39,839 nucleotides of DNA from positions 1-39,839 of the forward strand of contig KV919250.1 in the NCBI GenBank assembly GCA_002049455.2, written 5' to 3'. Position numbers and translations under genes: made by a program. The notes beneath the pieces are model-generated. The model was not told the DNA's origin, did no database searches, and saw nothing but the letters and a program-made list of their open reading frames with translations. Source of the DNA: Porphyra umbilicalis (taxonomy: Eukaryota > Rhodophyta > Bangiophyceae > Bangiales > Bangiaceae). Shown piece after piece: positions 38,020-39,839 of the stretch (within the stretch, counting starts at the first letter, position 1; each line of letters starts with the position of its first letter).

Positions 38020-39839
38020 GTTCATCTGGCGGTGACTCGCTGGCCCTCCCGGGGGTGGGTCGGCTGCCGCGCCCGGTCGGGCGGCGCGGCCTGGCAAGGC
38101 GGCGGGGCGCAGCCCCCCCCCGCAATCAAAGGACTGGCCGTTCCCGGCGTATGTACTCAGACGGTTTGACTACTTCCCCCGACGACAGTGACTGTCCCCC
38201 TACCCCCCGTGACCCGTCCCCCGTGCTGTCCGGCGCGGGCGACCGCGCCTTTGCCCCCCCCCCCCCGCCCGCTCTACTTCCTCTGGCGCTTCTGTCCTCC
38301 CCCCCCCCCCTGCACCCCACCTTCTCGTTCGTGTTCCCCCGCCCCCCCGCCGACCTCGTCGGCTGGTGCGGCTGACGCGGCCGATGAGCACTGCTGCCCG
38401 GTCGCGAGCTGCGGCGCGACCGCCGTGGGCAACCCGCTGTGGCTCGGCGTCCGCGCTCACCTGCGCGACGCCCACAAGGCTGCCGACGTGCCGGCGTCGG
38501 TGCTGTCGGCCAACCGGCTACGCGGCTGCCGCCACTGCGGCGCCTTGCTTCCTTCCGGTCGGTCGACGACCGCGCGCCTGGCGCTGGCGGAGCACGAGGC
38601 GGGGTGTGCTGCGCGCCCGGGCGCGCCTGCCGCCGCGCCGGCGGCCCGCGTGGTTGCGAGCTCGCTGGCGGTGGGTGGCGCCGCGGCCGCGTCGGCCATT
38701 GCCGCGCCGGCGCCCTCTCCTGCCGTGGACGGCGGGTCTGGTGCGGGTGTTGGTGCGGCCCCTCCCCTGGGTGTCTGCCCACTGCTCAGCTGTGGTGCGG
38801 CCGTGGGGGCCCGCGCCGCGTTCGTCGAGCACCTGCGCTCGGCGCACACGGCGGTGGACGTGCCGCCCGAGCGCCTTGCGGAGGCGCAGCTGGGGGGCTG
38901 CCGTCACTGCCACCGCCTGTTCCCGGTCGTGCGGACGGCCTCTGGGCATCGCCCCCTGCGCTCCCACGAGCCCAACTGCCCTTCGCACCCGCTTCTGCAG
39001 GGGGGGGGTGGTCGCGCGGCGGCGACGGCAACGCCCACCGCGGCGGGTGCGGCGCCGGCGACGGCGGCCGACCTGGCCAACTGGGCGACGCGCACGTGTT
39101 GCGTGGTTGGTGGGTGCACCACCACGTTCCGCGGCGCCGTGACGCCGCGCACGCTGCCGGCGCATTTGGCGCGGTCACACAAGCTGGCGGCGGTGCCGGC
39201 GGAGTGGGTCCGCGCGCTGCGGTTGGCCGGGTGCCGTTACTGCGGTCGCCCGTACCGCACCGTGGTGGACTGGCAGCGGCGGACGTCGCTGTCACGCCAT
39301 GAGGTGCGGTGCGACGCGCGGCCCGCGGTAGAAACGGAGGAGGACGAGGACCCGCCGCCGCCGCCGGAAGGCGAAGCGGGGGGTGCCCCTGCCAACGTCA
39401 ACGACGGCACCCGCTCGGCGGCGGTCGCCGCGGCCGGAAGCCGGACAGGCGAAGGCGCACCCCCCCCCCCCTCCCCTCCCCCCCCCCCCCCCACAACGCT
39501 ATTCTCGGAGGAGCCAAGCGAGTGGGCGCGGCGGCGCGGGGCGTTTCTGCTGCTGCAGGCTCCAACCCCCGACTCGTGGCCGGCGCTGGTGGCGTCCGGC
39601 GCGCGCACCGCCGACCACGTTGCCGCCTCTCTGCTGCCCGCGTGGCGGCAGCTGGGCGCCGACGCGCTCTCCTGGGTGCGGCGCGAGCCGGGCAACGCCA
39701 CCGCGTGGCTGTGGCTTTTGACCCTCCCGTCCCTCCTCTTCCACGTCCCCGCGCGCACGCGGGGCAGGGGGGAGGGTCCTGCGCCGCTTACCCACTCGGC
39801 GCGCGTGTCCGCGCTCCTCGACGGGACTTTGTGGCCGCG
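38016..39839 (+). CDS. putative LINE ORF2, N-terminal zinc-finger array
   Basis: Begins at ATG 38016, overlapping the ORF1 stop by ATGA. The first ~80 codons are in one frame. The frame open to the window end (from 38170) is shifted by one base, and C13 and C12 runs lie at 38254 and 38299. The open frame has three copies of a ~75-residue module at about 38395-38610, 38776-38990 and 39100-39310. Each combines C-x4-C...H-x4-H (CPVASC...HLRDAH, CPLLSC...HLRSAH, CVVGGC...HLARSH) with CR(H/Y)C...H-x4-C. N-terminal C2H2 fingers of this kind occur in site-specific LINEs (R2-like), where they bind target DNA. The following part (EEPSEWARRRGAFLLLQ) resembles the linker before reverse transcriptase. 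The RT itself lies beyond the window, so the assignment is provisional. Confidence 0.5.

Noticed and set aside
35616..38097. 472- and 799-codon minus frames
   Set aside because: Antisense to the LINE-like ORF1; Ala/Arg-rich shadows without domains.
1..39839. tRNA or rRNA genes
   Set aside because: No cloverleaf-type or conserved rRNA sequence was noticed by eye; a covariance-model scan would be needed to exclude them.

Overview
The window looks like nuclear DNA of a very GC-rich eukaryote, most likely a red alga of the Porphyra/Pyropia type. That is an inference from several things seen together: spliceosomal GT-AG introns, long Ala/Gly/Pro-coding trinucleotide repeats, poly-C/poly-G runs up to 23 bases, a copine-like C2 protein, an IAH1-type esterase, FG-GAP and KH proteins, and eukaryotic transposons (hAT, a 3-bp-TSD element, a MITE and a LINE-like element). 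Nothing resembles a bacterial operon. Because of the base composition nearly every frame is open over kilobases, so ORF length alone is worthless here; calls rest on motifs, splice junctions and frame continuity.

Layout. 1-3.5 kb: a 650-bp CTGTCACAGG minisatellite, GGC repeats, a KH-domain reading frame (1707-2702) and a 98-bp direct duplication. 3.6-6.0 kb: a Pro/Ser-rich protein gene of unknown family. Its coding sequence is split at 6005 by a complete 10,177-bp hAT transposon (6006-16182; 20-bp perfect terminal inverted repeats, 8-bp target duplication GTGCAGAC) and resumes in the same frame at 16191. The transposon carries an apparently intact 897-aa transposase, a second candidate gene on the other strand with a Cys/His cluster, a 15-bp minisatellite and a degenerate ~157-bp repeat array. 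16.6-18.2 kb: gene debris (a glucose/sorbosone dehydrogenase fragment, a truncated SANT/Myb-like transposon gene, GGGCGTGT repeats).

19.2-28.1 kb is the ordinary genic part: a two-exon copine-like double-C2 protein (+), an IAH1-like SGNH esterase (-), a 60-bp near-perfect palindrome, a 796-aa secretory/membrane protein (+) and an FG-GAP repeat protein (-). 29.3-32.4 kb: an alpha/beta-hydrolase gene (-) disabled three ways: a 1,381-bp inverted-repeat element inserted in an exon with a 3-bp CTG duplication, plus two single-base frameshifts. 34.17-34.30 kb: a 136-bp foldback MITE at a TA site. 34.8 kb to the end: a putative LINE-type retrotransposon, with a long Ala-rich ORF1 whose stop overlaps the ORF2 start as ATGA; ORF2 has three tandem zinc-finger modules and runs off the window before any reverse transcriptase is visible.

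The main story is repeated insertion of mobile DNA into exons, with target duplications clean enough that the pre-insertion reading frames can be followed. Apparent frameshifts in the LINE-like element fall in or beside poly-C runs, so assembly length errors are a real alternative to decay there.
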